This document shows positions 1 to 11,942 of a stretch of 64,000 nt of DNA, in pieces. Below the pieces are notes generated by a model that was not told the origin of the DNA, ran no database searches, and was given only the letters and a program-made list of their open reading frames with translations. Both the position numbers and the translations under genes were made by a program. The stretch comes from Streptomyces avermitilis MA-4680 = NBRC 14893 (GTDB lineage Bacteria > Actinomycetota > Actinomycetes > Streptomycetales > Streptomycetaceae): positions 7,688,001 through 7,752,000 of the forward strand of contig NC_003155.5 of assembly GCF_000009765.2 (NCBI RefSeq), in the 5' to 3' direction. The first letter of the stretch is position 1. The number at the start of each line of letters is the position of its first letter.

Positions 1-111
1 GGACACGGCGAGCCCCCGCGCGGTGAACGCGGCCATCAACCCCGTGGCAACGGTGGTCTTGCCGCTGCCCGAGGAGGGCGCGGCAATGACCAGCCGAGGG
101 ACGGACGACAT
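1..111 (-). CDS. cobB: Cobyrinate a,c-diamide synthase CobB/CbiA, N-terminal fragment (cut by window edge)
   Basis: Only the first 37 codons are in the window; the gene runs off the left edge. The N-terminus has a hydrophobic strand followed by the P-loop SSGSGKTT at about residues 13-20, as expected for the ATP-dependent, glutamine-using a,c-diamidation enzyme of corrin synthesis. The ATG at 111-109 shares one base with the cobO stop codon (TGATG), so it is translationally coupled as the next gene of the cobalamin operon. The P-loop alone would also fit related amidotransferases such as CobQ, but a CobQ is already present upstream and the position after cobO is the usual one for cobB. Confidence 0.85.
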   Translation of the reverse strand, partial: MSSVPRLVIAAPSSGSGKTTVATGLMAAFTARGLAVS

Positions 112-710
112 CACCACTCGATGCCCCTCTGCCCCTTCTGACCGGCGTCCATCGGGTGCTTCACCTTGGACATGTCGGTCACGAGGTCGGCGAGGCCGAC
201 GAGCTTCTCGGGCGCGTTGCGGCCGGTGATGACGACGTGCTGGGTACCGGGCCGCTCCCGCAGCACGGAGACCACCTCGTCGGTGTCGACCCACCCCCAG
301 TGCATCGGGTAGGCGAACTCGTCGAGCACGTACAGCTTGTACGTCTCGGCCGCCAGGTCCCGCTTGACCTGCTCCCAGCCCTCGCGGGCCTTCTCCTCGT
401 TGTCCATCTGGGCATCCCGCTGGACCCAGGACCAGCCCTCGCCCATCTTGTGCCAGTCGACGGACCCGCCCTCACCGCTGGCGCCGAGCACCCGCAGCGC
501 GTTCTCCTCGCCGACCTTCCACTTCGCCGACTTCACGAACTGGAACACGCCGATCGGCCAGCCCTGATTCCAGGCGCGCAGCGCCAGCCCGAAGGCGGCG
601 GTCGACTTGCCCTTCCCGATGCCCGTGTGCACGATCACGAGCGGCCGGTTGCGGCGCTGGCGGGTGGTCAGTCCATCGTCCGGTACGACACTCGGCTGCC
701 CCTGCGGCAT
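111..710 (-). CDS. cobO: Cob(I)yrinic acid a,c-diamide adenosyltransferase CobO
   Basis: A 199-residue protein of the CobO/BtuR/CobA family, which transfers the 5'-deoxyadenosyl group of ATP to cobalt(I) corrinoids. The P-loop is TGIGKGKST at residues 29-37, and the body carries the family pattern ending in a conserved 'EWVDTDE'-like region and a C-terminal KHPMDAGQKGQRGIEW tail typical of the full-length enzyme. The ATG (710-708) overlaps the chelatase stop codon by one base (TAATG) and its own stop overlaps cobB, so it sits inside a tightly coupled operon read on the minus strand. Length matches the family. Confidence 0.95.
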   Translation of the reverse strand: MPQGQPSVVPDDGLTTRQRRNRPLVIVHTGIGKGKSTAAFGLALRAWNQGWPIGVFQFVKSAKWKVGEENALRVLGASGEGGSVDWHKMGEGWSWVQRDAQMDNEEKAREGWEQVKRDLAAETYKLYVLDEFAYPMHWGWVDTDEVVSVLRERPGTQHVVITGRNAPEKLVGLADLVTDMSKVKHPMDAGQKGQRGIEW

Positions 711-2775
711 TACGCGGCCCTCCTGTTGCTTGACTGAACGTCTCGTACGAGCCCGGCGATCGAGTCGGCCCGCAACTCGTCCAGCGTGACGGGCGTCCCG
801 CCCAGCTCCCCGGCGAGCTGCCCGGCCAGCCCGAGCCGCACCGGCCCCGACTCGCAGTCGACGACCACGGACGCGACCCCGTCGGCCGCGAACAGCCGCG
901 CCGCCCGGCCCGCGAGCGCCACCGGCTCGGGGCCGCCCGTCGCCCGCCCGTCCGTCACCACGACGACCAGCGGCCGGCGTGCCGCATCCCGCAGCCGCTC
1001 CACCCGCAGCACGTCGTGCGCCTTGAGCAACCCCGTGGCCAGCGGCGTCCGCCCGCCCGTGGGCAGCGACTCCAGCCGCACCGCGGCCGCGTCCACCGAA
1101 GAGGTGGGCGGCAGCGCCACCTCGGCCGCGGACCCGCGGAAGGTCACCAGCCCCACCTTGTCCCGCCGCTGATACGCGTCGAGCAGCAGCGACAGCACCG
1201 CGCCCTTGACGGCGCTCATCCGCTGCCGGGCCGCCATCGACCCGGAGGCGTCGACCACGAAGAGCACGAGGTTGCCCTCACGCCCCTCACGGGTGGCCTG
1301 CCGCAGATCGTCCCGCCGTACGACGAGCCCACGCCCCGACCGGCCGCGCGCCCGCTGATGGGGTGCCGCGGCCTGCACGGTCGCCGCCAGGTGCAGCTTG
1401 GTGAGCGTCCCCCGGGGCCGCCGGGCCCCGGTCGTGCGCCCGTGCTCGGTCCGCGCGCGCGAACGCCGGCCCGCCGCGCCCTCGCCGAGACCGGGCACGC
1501 TCAGCACCTTCGTACGGAACGGCTCACCGGCCCGCACGGCCTGCTGCTCACCGGCACCGGACGCCCCCGGCTGCCCCGACTCACCGGCCTGAGGCCGCGC
1601 GGCCTCGTCACCACCCGGTTCCGAGCTGTCGGCCCCGTCCTGAGGCCCTTCCTGAGATCCGTCCTGAGGGCCGTCCTGAGGTCCGCCCTCGGGGCCGTTC
1701 TCCGGTGGCTGCCCGCCACCGCCCGGCCCGTCCGGATCCGGATCGTCGTCGCCTTCGTCCTCGTTTTGGCCGCCGAACTCCTCCAGCGTCTCGTCGAGCT
1801 TGTTCTCGTCGAGCCCCGGCGCGTCGAACGGATTCCGGCGCCGCCGGTGCGGCAGCGCGAGCAGCGCCGCCTGCCGTACGTCCTCGGCGAGCACATCGGA
1901 GCGCCCGTCCCACGCGGCCAGCGCGGTCGCCGTCCGCGCCATCACGATGTCGGCCCGCATCCCGTCGACCTCGAAGGCCGCGCAGGTCGCCGCGATCTGC
2001 CGCAGCGCCCCGTCGCCGAGCCGCACGGACGGCAACAGCTCCCGCGCGGCCACGATCCGGGCCCGCACGGCGGACTCCTCGTCGGCCCAGCGCGCGGCGA
2101 AGGCCTCCGGATCGTCGTCGTACGCGAGCCTGCGCCGGACGACCTCGACCCGCTGATCGGGCTCCCGCGAGGCCGCGACCTCGACGGTGAGCCCGAACCG
2201 GTCGAGCAACTGCGGCCGCAGCTCGCCCTCTTCGGGATTCATGGTCCCGACGAGCAGGAAGCGGGCGGCATGCCGTACGGAGACGCCCTCGCGTTCCACG
2301 TACGAGGCACCCATCGCGGCCGCGTCCAGGAGCAGGTCGACCAGGTGGTCGTGGAGGAGGTTGACCTCGTCGACGTACAGGATCCCGCGGTGCGCGTCGG
2401 CCAGCAGGCCGGGCTCGAAGGCCTTCACACCCTCCGCGAGCGCCCGCTCGATGTCGAGCGCGCCCACGAGCCGGTCCTCGGAGGCGCCGACGGGCAGTTC
2501 GACCATGCGCGCGGGACGCCGAACGCCCGGCCCGACCTCGTGCGGTCCGTCCGGGCACGCCGGGTCGGGGGAGCCGGGCGCACACGAGAAGCGGCAGCCC
2601 GCGACGACGTCCACCTCGGGCATGAGGGCCGAAAGCGCGCGTACGGCCGTGGACTTGGCCGTGCCCTTCTCGCCGCGGACCAGCACGCCGCCCACCGCGG
2701 GCGACACGGCGTTCAGCAGCAGCGCGAGCCGCAGATCGTCCTGGCCGACCACGGCCGTGAACGGAAACGGGGTAC

Positions 2776-2779
<4 letters not shown>
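710..2779 (-). CDS. Putative cobaltochelatase/magnesium-chelatase ATPase-VWA fusion subunit
   Basis: A 689-residue protein combining an AAA+ ATPase and a von Willebrand A domain, i.e. a fusion of ChlI/CobS-like and ChlD/CobT-like chelatase subunits. The Walker A motif is GEKGTAKST (residues 36-44) and Walker B lies in GILYVDEVNLL. A long acidic, Gly/Pro/Gln-rich linker follows, and the C-terminal VWA domain shows the MIDAS signature DASGSM. With CobN encoded immediately upstream it probably powers cobalt insertion into the corrin ring. The GTG at 2779 is chosen because it overlaps the cobN stop (GTGA) and leads straight into MSTPFPFTAVVGQ, the usual N-terminus of these proteins; a longer reading frame upstream runs into cobN. 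Streptomyces have no chlorophyll pathway, so magnesium chelatase names are by homology only. Confidence 0.9.
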
Positions 2780-6425
<3,646 letters not shown>

Positions 6426-6429
<4 letters not shown>

Positions 6430-7934
6430 GCGGGCGCTCCCGGTGGAATGAAAGGCAGTCCTGACGGTGCGCCCGACTCGATGAGCCGCCACAGCGCGTC
6501 CGTGTCCGCGTGTTCCTCGATCAGATCGCCGAGCCGGTCCAGCTGCTCCTCGCGCAGCCCGGCGAACGACGTGCCGGCGGCCGGTACGAAGCGGCGGCCC
6601 GCGGCGGCCGCCACCTCGCGCAGGAAGGCCCGGCGGAAACCGTCCGACTCCAGCGAGCCGTGCCAGTGCGTACCCCACACGGCGCCGACCCGGCAGCCGT
6701 CCAGGAAGGGGTCGCCGCCCGTGACGTCGGCGACGCCGTGGTGGATCTCGTACCCCTCGACGTGCTCGCCGAGGGCCTCGCCGACGGGCCGGGTGAGGGT
6801 CTTCTCCCGGGCGAACCGGACGCGCACGGGGAGGAGTCCGAGCCCCTCCACATGGCCCCGACGGCTCTCGACGTCGTCCTCGATGTGCTCGCCGAGGACC
6901 TGGAAACCGCCGCAGATCCCGAGCACGGGCCGTCCGGCCGCGGCTCTGCGCCGCAGCGCTTCGGCAAGTCCCCGCTCCCGCAGCCACTCCAGCGCCTTGA
7001 CCGTCCCGCGGGTCCCCGGAATCACCACGAGGTCGGCGTCCGCCAGCTCCTCGGGCCGGTCCACGAACCGCACGACGACGCCCGGTTCGGCGGCCAGCGC
7101 GTCCACGTCCGTGAAGTTGGACATGAGGGGGATCGCGCAGACGGCGACGCGGAGGATGTCCTCGCCGACGGGGGAGGACACCGCCGACTCCCGTACGGAT
7201 CCCCGCAACGACACCCGCAGTCCGTCCTCCTCGTCGATGCCGAGGCCGTGCTGGAAGGGGAGGACGCCGTACGAGGGCCGCCCGGTGAGGTTCCGGAGCA
7301 TGTCGAGGCCCGGCTCCAGCAGGGACACGTCCCCGCGGAACTTGTTGACGAGGAACCCGGCGACGAGTTCCTGGTCCTCGCGCGACAGCAGGGCGACGGT
7401 TCCGAAGAAGGAGGCGAAGACGCCGCCGCGGTCGATGTCGCCGACGACGAGCACGGGCAGCCGCGCGTTGCGTGCGATCCCCATGTTCACGATGTCGGTC
7501 CGCCGCAGATTGATCTCGGCAGGACTGCCGGCCCCCTCACAGATCACCGCGTCATACGTGCCCCGCAACTCGGCGAGACAGTCCAGGACGGTCCCGAGCA
7601 GCGCCTCCTGCCGCCCGCCGTGGTAGCCGCGCGCGCTCATCTCGCCCACGGGCCTGCCCATCAGGACGACCTGGCTGCTTCTGTCGCTCCCGGGCTTGAG
7701 CAGCACGGGGTTCATCAGCGCGGTGGGCTCGACCCGGGCGGCCTGTGCCTGCATGGCCTGCGCGCGCCCGATCTCGGCACCTTCGCGCGTGACGAAGGAG
7801 TTCAGGGACATGTTCTGCGCCTTGAAGGGCGCGACCTTGACGCCCTGGCGCACCAGCCACCGGCAGATCCCGGCGGTCACGACGCTCTTGCCCGCGTCGG
7901 AGGTGGTACCGGCGATCAGCAGTCCGCCGCTCAT
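6426..7934 (-). CDS. cobQ: Cobyric acid synthase CobQ/CbiP
   Basis: A 502-residue glutamine-dependent amidotransferase that amidates the b, d, e and g carboxylates of adenosylcobyrinic acid a,c-diamide. The N-terminal P-loop GTTSDAGKS (residues 9-17) belongs to the dethiobiotin-synthetase-like ATPase domain; the C-terminal glutaminase domain shows GICGGFQ with the nucleophile at Cys341 and a later EIHHG histidine region. The ATG at 7934 overlaps the cbiB stop by four bases. Length and domain order are normal for the family. Confidence 0.95.
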
Positions 7935-8872
7935 GACGTCCCTCCCCGTTTCCACAGCCGCCCGGCGGCGGCCACGCCCAGGGCGAGCCAGCCCACCCGC
8001 CGCGACAGGCGTACGGCCCGCTCGATGTCCTTGCTGTCCACGGCCCGTCCGCCGCCGTTGAGCACGGGCCGGTGTTCGACCCTGCCCCCGTACGAGAGCG
8101 TTCCGCCCAGCCGTACCCCGAGAGCCCCCGCGAAGGAGGCCTCCACCGGGCCGGCGTTGGGGCTCGGATGCCGGGCGGCGTCCGAGCGCCAGGCGCGCAG
8201 GGCGCCGCGCGGATCGTGTCCGGCGAGGGCGGCGAGTACGGCCGTCAGCCGGGCGCCCGGCCACCCCATGACGTCGTCGAGCCGGGCCGAGGCCCACCCG
8301 TACCGCAGATACCGGGGAGACCGGTGCCCGACCATGGCGTCGAGCGTGTTGACGGCCCGGAAACCGACGAGCCCCGGCACGCCGCCGACAGCCCCCCACA
8401 CCAGCGCCCCCACGACCGCGTCGGAGGTGTTCTCGGCGACGGACTCGACGACGGCGCGGGCGATCCCGTCGGCGTCGAGGGCCCCCGGGTCGCGCCCGCA
8501 CAGATGGGGGAGCCGCTCCCGGGCCCCCTCGATGTCCCCCGCGTCCAGGGCCTGCCCGATGGCCCGCGCCTCGCGCCCGAGGGAGGTCCCGCCGACCACG
8601 GCCCAGGTGGCGGCGGCGGTCAGCGCGACGGAAGCGGTACGGGAGGTGCGTACGGAACGGGCGGCGACGGCGGCGAGGCCCACGGCCCCACCGGCACAGA
8701 CGACGGTGTGCAGCGCGCCCCACCCGCGGTGGTCCCGCCACAGCACCCGCTCCACGACGCCCGCGGCCCGCCCGAACGCGGCGACCGGATGCCCGCGGCG
8801 GGGATCGCCCAGGAGCAGGTCGCCGATGAGCCCGGCGGCGGCGCCGTACGCGAAGACGCGATCGGCACGCAT
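7931..8872 (-). CDS. cbiB: Cobalamin biosynthesis membrane protein CbiB/CobD
   Basis: A 313-residue polytopic membrane protein with the CbiB signature near the N-terminus (GDLLLGDPRRGHPV) and ENTSDAVVGALVW in the middle; it attaches the aminopropanol arm to adenosylcobyric acid. It is the first structural gene after the cobalamin riboswitch. The ATG at 8872 has no purine-rich ribosome-binding site directly upstream (the preceding bases are GCGGGCTGACCCC), but the stop of a possible 25-codon leader ORF lies only four bases upstream, suggesting translational coupling. An in-frame upstream start at 8983 would add 37 non-conserved-looking residues overlapping the riboswitch expression platform and is not favoured. 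Confidence 0.92.
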   Translation of the reverse strand: MRADRVFAYGAAAGLIGDLLLGDPRRGHPVAAFGRAAGVVERVLWRDHRGWGALHTVVCAGGAVGLAAVAARSVRTSRTASVALTAAATWAVVGGTSLGREARAIGQALDAGDIEGARERLPHLCGRDPGALDADGIARAVVESVAENTSDAVVGALVWGAVGGVPGLVGFRAVNTLDAMVGHRSPRYLRYGWASARLDDVMGWPGARLTAVLAALAGHDPRGALRAWRSDAARHPSPNAGPVEASFAGALGVRLGGTLSYGGRVEHRPVLNGGGRAVDSKDIERAVRLSRRVGWLALGVAAAGRLWKRGGTS

Positions 8873-8876
8873 GGGG

Positions 8877-8954
8877 TCAGCCCGCCGTCGGGGGGAGGAG
8901 AGGCCGCGTGCTGAACGTACTGGTGAGCAAGACCCGCAACGGGCAGCCGCGCAT
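8877..8954 (-). CDS. Possible 25-residue leader peptide upstream of cbiB
   Basis: A short frame beginning ATGCGCGGCTGCCCGTTG and ending TGA four bases before the cbiB start. A GAGG purine stretch lies about ten bases before its ATG, whereas cbiB itself lacks such a site. The peptide begins MRGCPLRVLL and has no recognisable function. It sits between the riboswitch aptamer and cbiB, so it could couple riboswitch-controlled ribosome access to cbiB translation. It may equally be chance; no codon bias can be judged at this length. Confidence 0.4.
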   Translation of the reverse strand: MRGCPLRVLLTSTFSTRPLLPPTAG

Positions 8955-8984
8955 GGCGATATGTCCTCACTCAGGGTGTCCACG

Positions 8985-9150
8985 CCCTGGTTCGACGAGA
9001 CCGGCGGTGAGAGTTCCTGGCTCCCGGGGACTTACTTCCCCGGTGACAGTGGCGGGACCGCGCCGGACTCACACCGGCTTCCTCTTCTGCCGCCGTACTT
9101 GGCTCCGGCAGTCCACCATGGCTCCCGAACACCCGTCAACTTGCTGTTGA
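8985..9150 (-). promoter_or_regulatory. Cobalamin (AdoCbl) riboswitch controlling the cob operon
   Basis: On the minus strand the segment 9082-9045 reads through AAGCCGGTGTGAGTCCGG and then CCCGCCACTGTC, which is the B12 box and its flanking conserved core. Further downstream comes the conserved GAGCCAGGA element (about 9020) and a CACCGCCGG arm. This is the typical actinobacterial cobalamin riboswitch and it sits directly before cbiB, so adenosylcobalamin should repress the operon. The outer limits given are approximate because the P1 ends were not folded by computation. Confidence 0.92.
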
Positions 9151-9250
9151 CCTGGGACGGAGGAGTGTGCTGAGGCCCACACGCACACGGCGTGCGGGGC
9201 GCGTTCGGGCGTGGGGCGGGGCGCACGCGCATGGAGCACGGGGTGCTTAT

Positions 9251-9294
9251 GCGTGGGGTGCGGGACGCATACGCGTGGGGTGCGGGACGGATGG
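9251..9294. repeat. 22-bp partial duplication of the terminator arm
   Basis: The string GCGTGGGGTGCGGGACG occurs twice, 22 bases apart (from 9251 and from 9273); the second copy is the left arm of the perfect terminator. Further degenerate GTGCGGG/GCGTGGGG elements lie just to the left (9205-9250). It looks like slippage or tandem duplication of the hairpin arm. Confidence 0.7.
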
Positions 9295-9309
9295 TCCGTC
9301 CCGCACCCC
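9277..9309 (-). terminator. Strong hairpin terminator after the pit operon
   Basis: Perfect inverted repeat with 15-bp arms (GGGGTGCGGGACGGA and its complement) and a 3-base loop (TGG), lying 22 bases beyond the stop of the small membrane protein gene. There is no long T-run, as is common in Streptomyces. It also separates this operon from the riboswitch transcript of the cob operon. Confidence 0.8.
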
Positions 9310-9330
9310 AGGTGCGTGTACCGCCGTGCG

Positions 9331-9546
9331 TCAGGCGACGATCAGATAGATCCCGTACGCCACCGCCGCCGCGCACGCCGCGAAGCAGGCGTAGGCGCCG
9401 GTGGTCGCCAGTGCGGCCGACCCGCCCTCGGCCGACTCCTTCTTGGTGAGGCCGACGATGCCCAGGGTGAAGAGGCCCACCAGGCCGACGGTGACCACGA
9501 GGCTGACTCCGAAGACGGAGCCCAGTGCTGCCCAGTCGATGCTCAT
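9331..9546 (-). CDS. Small membrane protein co-transcribed with the phosphate transporter
   Basis: A 71-residue protein with two predicted membrane segments: residues about 10-34 (VFGVSLVVTVGLVGLFTLGI) and about 47-70, separated by a short charged loop (TKKESAEGG). It starts 13 bases after the Pit transporter gene and precedes a strong terminator, so it is the second and last gene of that operon. The family is conserved next to pit genes in streptomycetes from memory, with no assigned biochemical role. It may be a small accessory subunit of the transporter, which is inference from position only. Confidence 0.85.
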   Translation of the reverse strand: MSIDWAALGSVFGVSLVVTVGLVGLFTLGIVGLTKKESAEGGSAALATTGAYACFAACAAAVAYGIYLIVA

Positions 9547-9558
9547 GCTGTTCGTTCC

Positions 9559-10812
9559 TTACACCGTGGCCGGACGGGTGGGCTCCGCGCCCGGGGACGG
9601 GGCCGGGATGGTGGTCTTCAGGTCGGCGGTGGCGTCGACCACGGAGACCGGGCCCGCCGGCGGCGGGGTGACCGCGGCGATCGCGGTGGTGACGACACCC
9701 GCGGGCTCGGCCGCGATGTCGTTGACGTTGTCGACGGTCACCGGCTGGCGGCGGGACAGGGCCCAGATGGCACCCGCACCGGCGACCAGCAGCACGCCGG
9801 TGGCGATGGTGCCCCAGGTGCCCTGCTTGGTGAGGAGTTCGGCGCCCGCGCCGACCAGGCCGGCGGCCGGCAGGGTCAGACCCCAGGCGGCGAACATCCG
9901 GGTCGCGGTGGACCAGCGGACCACCCCGCCCTTGCGGCCGATGCCCGCACCGAGGACGGAGCCGGAGCAGACCTGGGTGGTGGAGAGCGAGAAGCCGATG
10001 TGCGAGGAGGCCAGGATGGCCGTCGCGGCGCTGGTCTGGGCGGCGAAGCCCTGCGGCGGGGCCAGGTCGGTCAGGCCCTTGCCCATGGTGCGGATGATCC
10101 GCCAGCCGCCGAGGTAGGTGCCCAGCGCGATGGCCGTGCCGGCCGAGACGATGACCCACATCGGGGGGTTCGAGCCGGGGGCGACGACACCGCCGGTCAC
10201 CAGCGCGAGGGTGATGATGCCCATCGTCTTCTGCGCGTCGTTCGTGCCGTGGGCGAGGGAGACCAGGCCGGCCGAGGCGATCTGCCCGGCGCGGTAGCCC
10301 TTCTTGGTCGCCTTCTCGTCGGCGCGGGCGCCGATCCGGTAGGTGAGGCGGGTCGCCAGCATCGCGGCGATTCCGGCCACGACCGGCGCGGCGACGGCGG
10401 GGATCAGGATCTTGGTGACGATGGTCGGGCCGTTCACCGACGACCAGCCGGCCGACATGACCGCGGCGCCTATCAGGCCGCCGAACAGTGCGTGGGAGGA
10501 GCTGGAGGGCAGACCCAGGAGCCAGGTCAGCAGATTCCAGAGGATGGCGCCGACGAGCGCCGCGAAGATCACTTCGACGCGGATGCCCTCTTCGTTGATG
10601 ATGCCGCCGGAGATCGTCTTGGCGACCTCCACGGAGAGGAAAGCGCCGACGAGATTCAGCACGGCGGACATGGCCACCGCCGTCTTGGGTTTCAGAGCGC
10701 CGGTCGAGATGGTCGTCGCCATCGCGTTGGCAGTGTCGTGGAAACCGTTCGTGAAATCGAACACGAGAGCGGTAACGATCACGATCCCGAGGAGAAGCGT
10801 GATGTGTTCCAT
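9559..10812 (-). CDS. pit: Low-affinity inorganic phosphate transporter, Pit family
   Basis: A 417-residue polytopic membrane protein with the Pit (PHO-4) family signatures: an N-terminal DFTNGFHDTANAMATTISTG motif and a central repeat of it (SLAHGTNDAQKTMGI). These proteins import metal-phosphate with protons. The ATG at 10812 begins directly at the first membrane helix. A tandem pair of PHO-box units lies 48 bases upstream, and a small membrane protein follows in the same operon. From memory the locus corresponds to pitH2 of S. coelicolor. Confidence 0.95.
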   Translation of the reverse strand: MEHITLLLGIVIVTALVFDFTNGFHDTANAMATTISTGALKPKTAVAMSAVLNLVGAFLSVEVAKTISGGIINEEGIRVEVIFAALVGAILWNLLTWLLGLPSSSSHALFGGLIGAAVMSAGWSSVNGPTIVTKILIPAVAAPVVAGIAAMLATRLTYRIGARADEKATKKGYRAGQIASAGLVSLAHGTNDAQKTMGIITLALVTGGVVAPGSNPPMWVIVSAGTAIALGTYLGGWRIIRTMGKGLTDLAPPQGFAAQTSAATAILASSHIGFSLSTTQVCSGSVLGAGIGRKGGVVRWSTATRMFAAWGLTLPAAGLVGAGAELLTKQGTWGTIATGVLLVAGAGAIWALSRRQPVTVDNVNDIAAEPAGVVTTAIAAVTPPPAGPVSVVDATADLKTTIPAPSPGAEPTRPATV

Positions 10813-10859
10813 TTACCCAGGCTTCTGTTGGACGTCAGTGGCAGGTGGACCGTAAGCAA

Positions 10860-10881
10860 CCTGGGTGAACGGAAGATGAAC
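10860..10881 (-). promoter_or_regulatory. Putative PHO box (PhoP site) upstream of pit
   Basis: Reading the minus strand there are two adjacent 11-base direct-repeat units, GTTCATCTTCC and GTTCACCCAGG. They match the Streptomyces PhoP direct-repeat-unit layout (11-base spacing, conserved GTTCA core). The site is 48 bases before the pit start codon, so bound PhoP could act on the pit promoter. Whether it activates or represses cannot be told from sequence. Confidence 0.65.
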
Positions 10882-10959
10882 TGAGGCGGGCTGTGGGGTG
10901 TCTCTATCGGAGTCCCGTCGCTCCGCTTGTGACGAAGCGACGGTATCTCCCTTTCGAAC

Positions 10960-10986
10960 GGAGGCGGAATTCCGGCCTCCGGAGGC
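10960..10986 (-). terminator. Candidate terminator hairpin after the GH25 gene
   Basis: Arms GGAGGC and GCCTCC flank a 9-base loop, with an overlapping palindrome GCCTCCGGAGGC. It lies 17 bases beyond the stop of the GH25 gene on the minus strand. The stem is short, so this is a weak call. Confidence 0.35.
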
Positions 10987-11002
10987 TTGTGGCGGGGTCG
11001 GG

Positions 11003-11746
11003 TCAGCCCTTGGCGAAGCGCTTCAGTCCGGTCATGGACCCGTTGAAGAGATTCTGGTCACCCGGCAGGCTGCCGCTGTTGTCGTACTGCCAGAACGTCC
11101 AGAACGACCAGCCCGCCGGAAGCGCCCCCGCGTTCGCGGAGTCGTAGCGGGCCAGCCACAGCGCGTGGTCGGCGGCGAAGGCGGCGCTGCCGCCGGTGCA
11201 CTTGTTCCACCAGTGCGTGGTCGTGTAGATCACCGGGCGGCGGCCGGTCTGCCGTTTCACCTCGTCGCTGAACGACTGGATCCAGCCGACCATCCTGGCC
11301 TTGCTCAGGCCGTAGCACTTCTTCTTGCTGTACGGGTTGTACTCGATGTCGAGTGCGGGCGGCAGCGTCCAGCCGTCGGCGCGCCAGCCGCCGCCGTTGC
11401 GCACGAAGTACGCGGCCTGGGCGGCGCCGGACGACTTGTCCGGCAGTGCGAAGTGGTACGCGCCACGGAGCAGGCCGGCGTTGCGCGAACCGTTGTACTG
11501 CCGGCCGAAGAAGGGGTTGCGGTAGTCGGTGGACTCGGTCGCCTTGATGTAGACGAACCTGGCGCCCTTCGCCTGCGCGCCCGACCAGTTGACATCCTTT
11601 TGGTGGGACGAGACGTCGTGGCCCAGCGGCTTGCCCGCCGCCGAGGCGGGAAGCCCGGCGAAGACGGTCCCCCCGATGGCGAACACCGCCGCGGACGCGG
11701 CGAGGACGCGGGCGCGGCGACGGGACGGTTTGTGATCACGGGCCAT
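11003..11746 (-). CDS. Secreted glycoside hydrolase family 25 lysozyme-like enzyme
   Basis: A 247-residue exported protein. The N-terminus is a classical signal peptide: basic region KPSRRRAR, hydrophobic core, and an ASA cleavage site near residue 37. The mature part is a GH25 (Chalaropsis/cellosyl type) muramidase: HDVSSHQ with Asp44, and the catalytic DIE pair at Asp133/Glu135, followed by conserved YTTTHWW and WQYDN segments. It should cut the beta-1,4 bond between MurNAc and GlcNAc outside the cell. The ATG at 11746 is preceded by a strong GGGGGGA ribosome-binding site, so the longer frame to 11830 is rejected. Confidence 0.93.
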   Translation of the reverse strand: MARDHKPSRRRARVLAASAAVFAIGGTVFAGLPASAAGKPLGHDVSSHQKDVNWSGAQAKGARFVYIKATESTDYRNPFFGRQYNGSRNAGLLRGAYHFALPDKSSGAAQAAYFVRNGGGWRADGWTLPPALDIEYNPYSKKKCYGLSKARMVGWIQSFSDEVKRQTGRRPVIYTTTHWWNKCTGGSAAFAADHALWLARYDSANAGALPAGWSFWTFWQYDNSGSLPGDQNLFNGSMTGLKRFAKG

Positions 11747-11930
11747 ATTTCCCCCCGGAATGGCGACGTGTGCGGCAAATCTCCCAGAGGTTACTGGGAG
11801 ATCGGCCCAAGTCCGTCGACCACCGGCCAATCATCGCGAGCAGGCGATATGTATCGGTATGCGCCCTTACGGACGTATGGCTTCCGCCCTAAAGTGCCCA
11901 GGTCCACCGGCGGCCCCGGCCCTCGCCTGG

Positions 11931-11936
11931 CAGGAT
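11931..11936 (+). promoter_or_regulatory. Candidate leaderless -10 element before the aldolase gene
   Basis: CAGGAT followed by exactly six bases and then the ATG at 11943. This places a transcription start at or beside the A of the start codon. No ribosome-binding site is present before the ATG, which fits a leaderless mRNA. Confidence 0.4.
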
Positions 11937-11942
11937 CGCGGC

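Noticed and set aside
6510..9173. A plus-strand frame of nearly 900 codons opposite cobQ and cbiB, running through the riboswitch
   Set aside because: It runs antisense to two recognised genes and a structured RNA, and no protein family fits.
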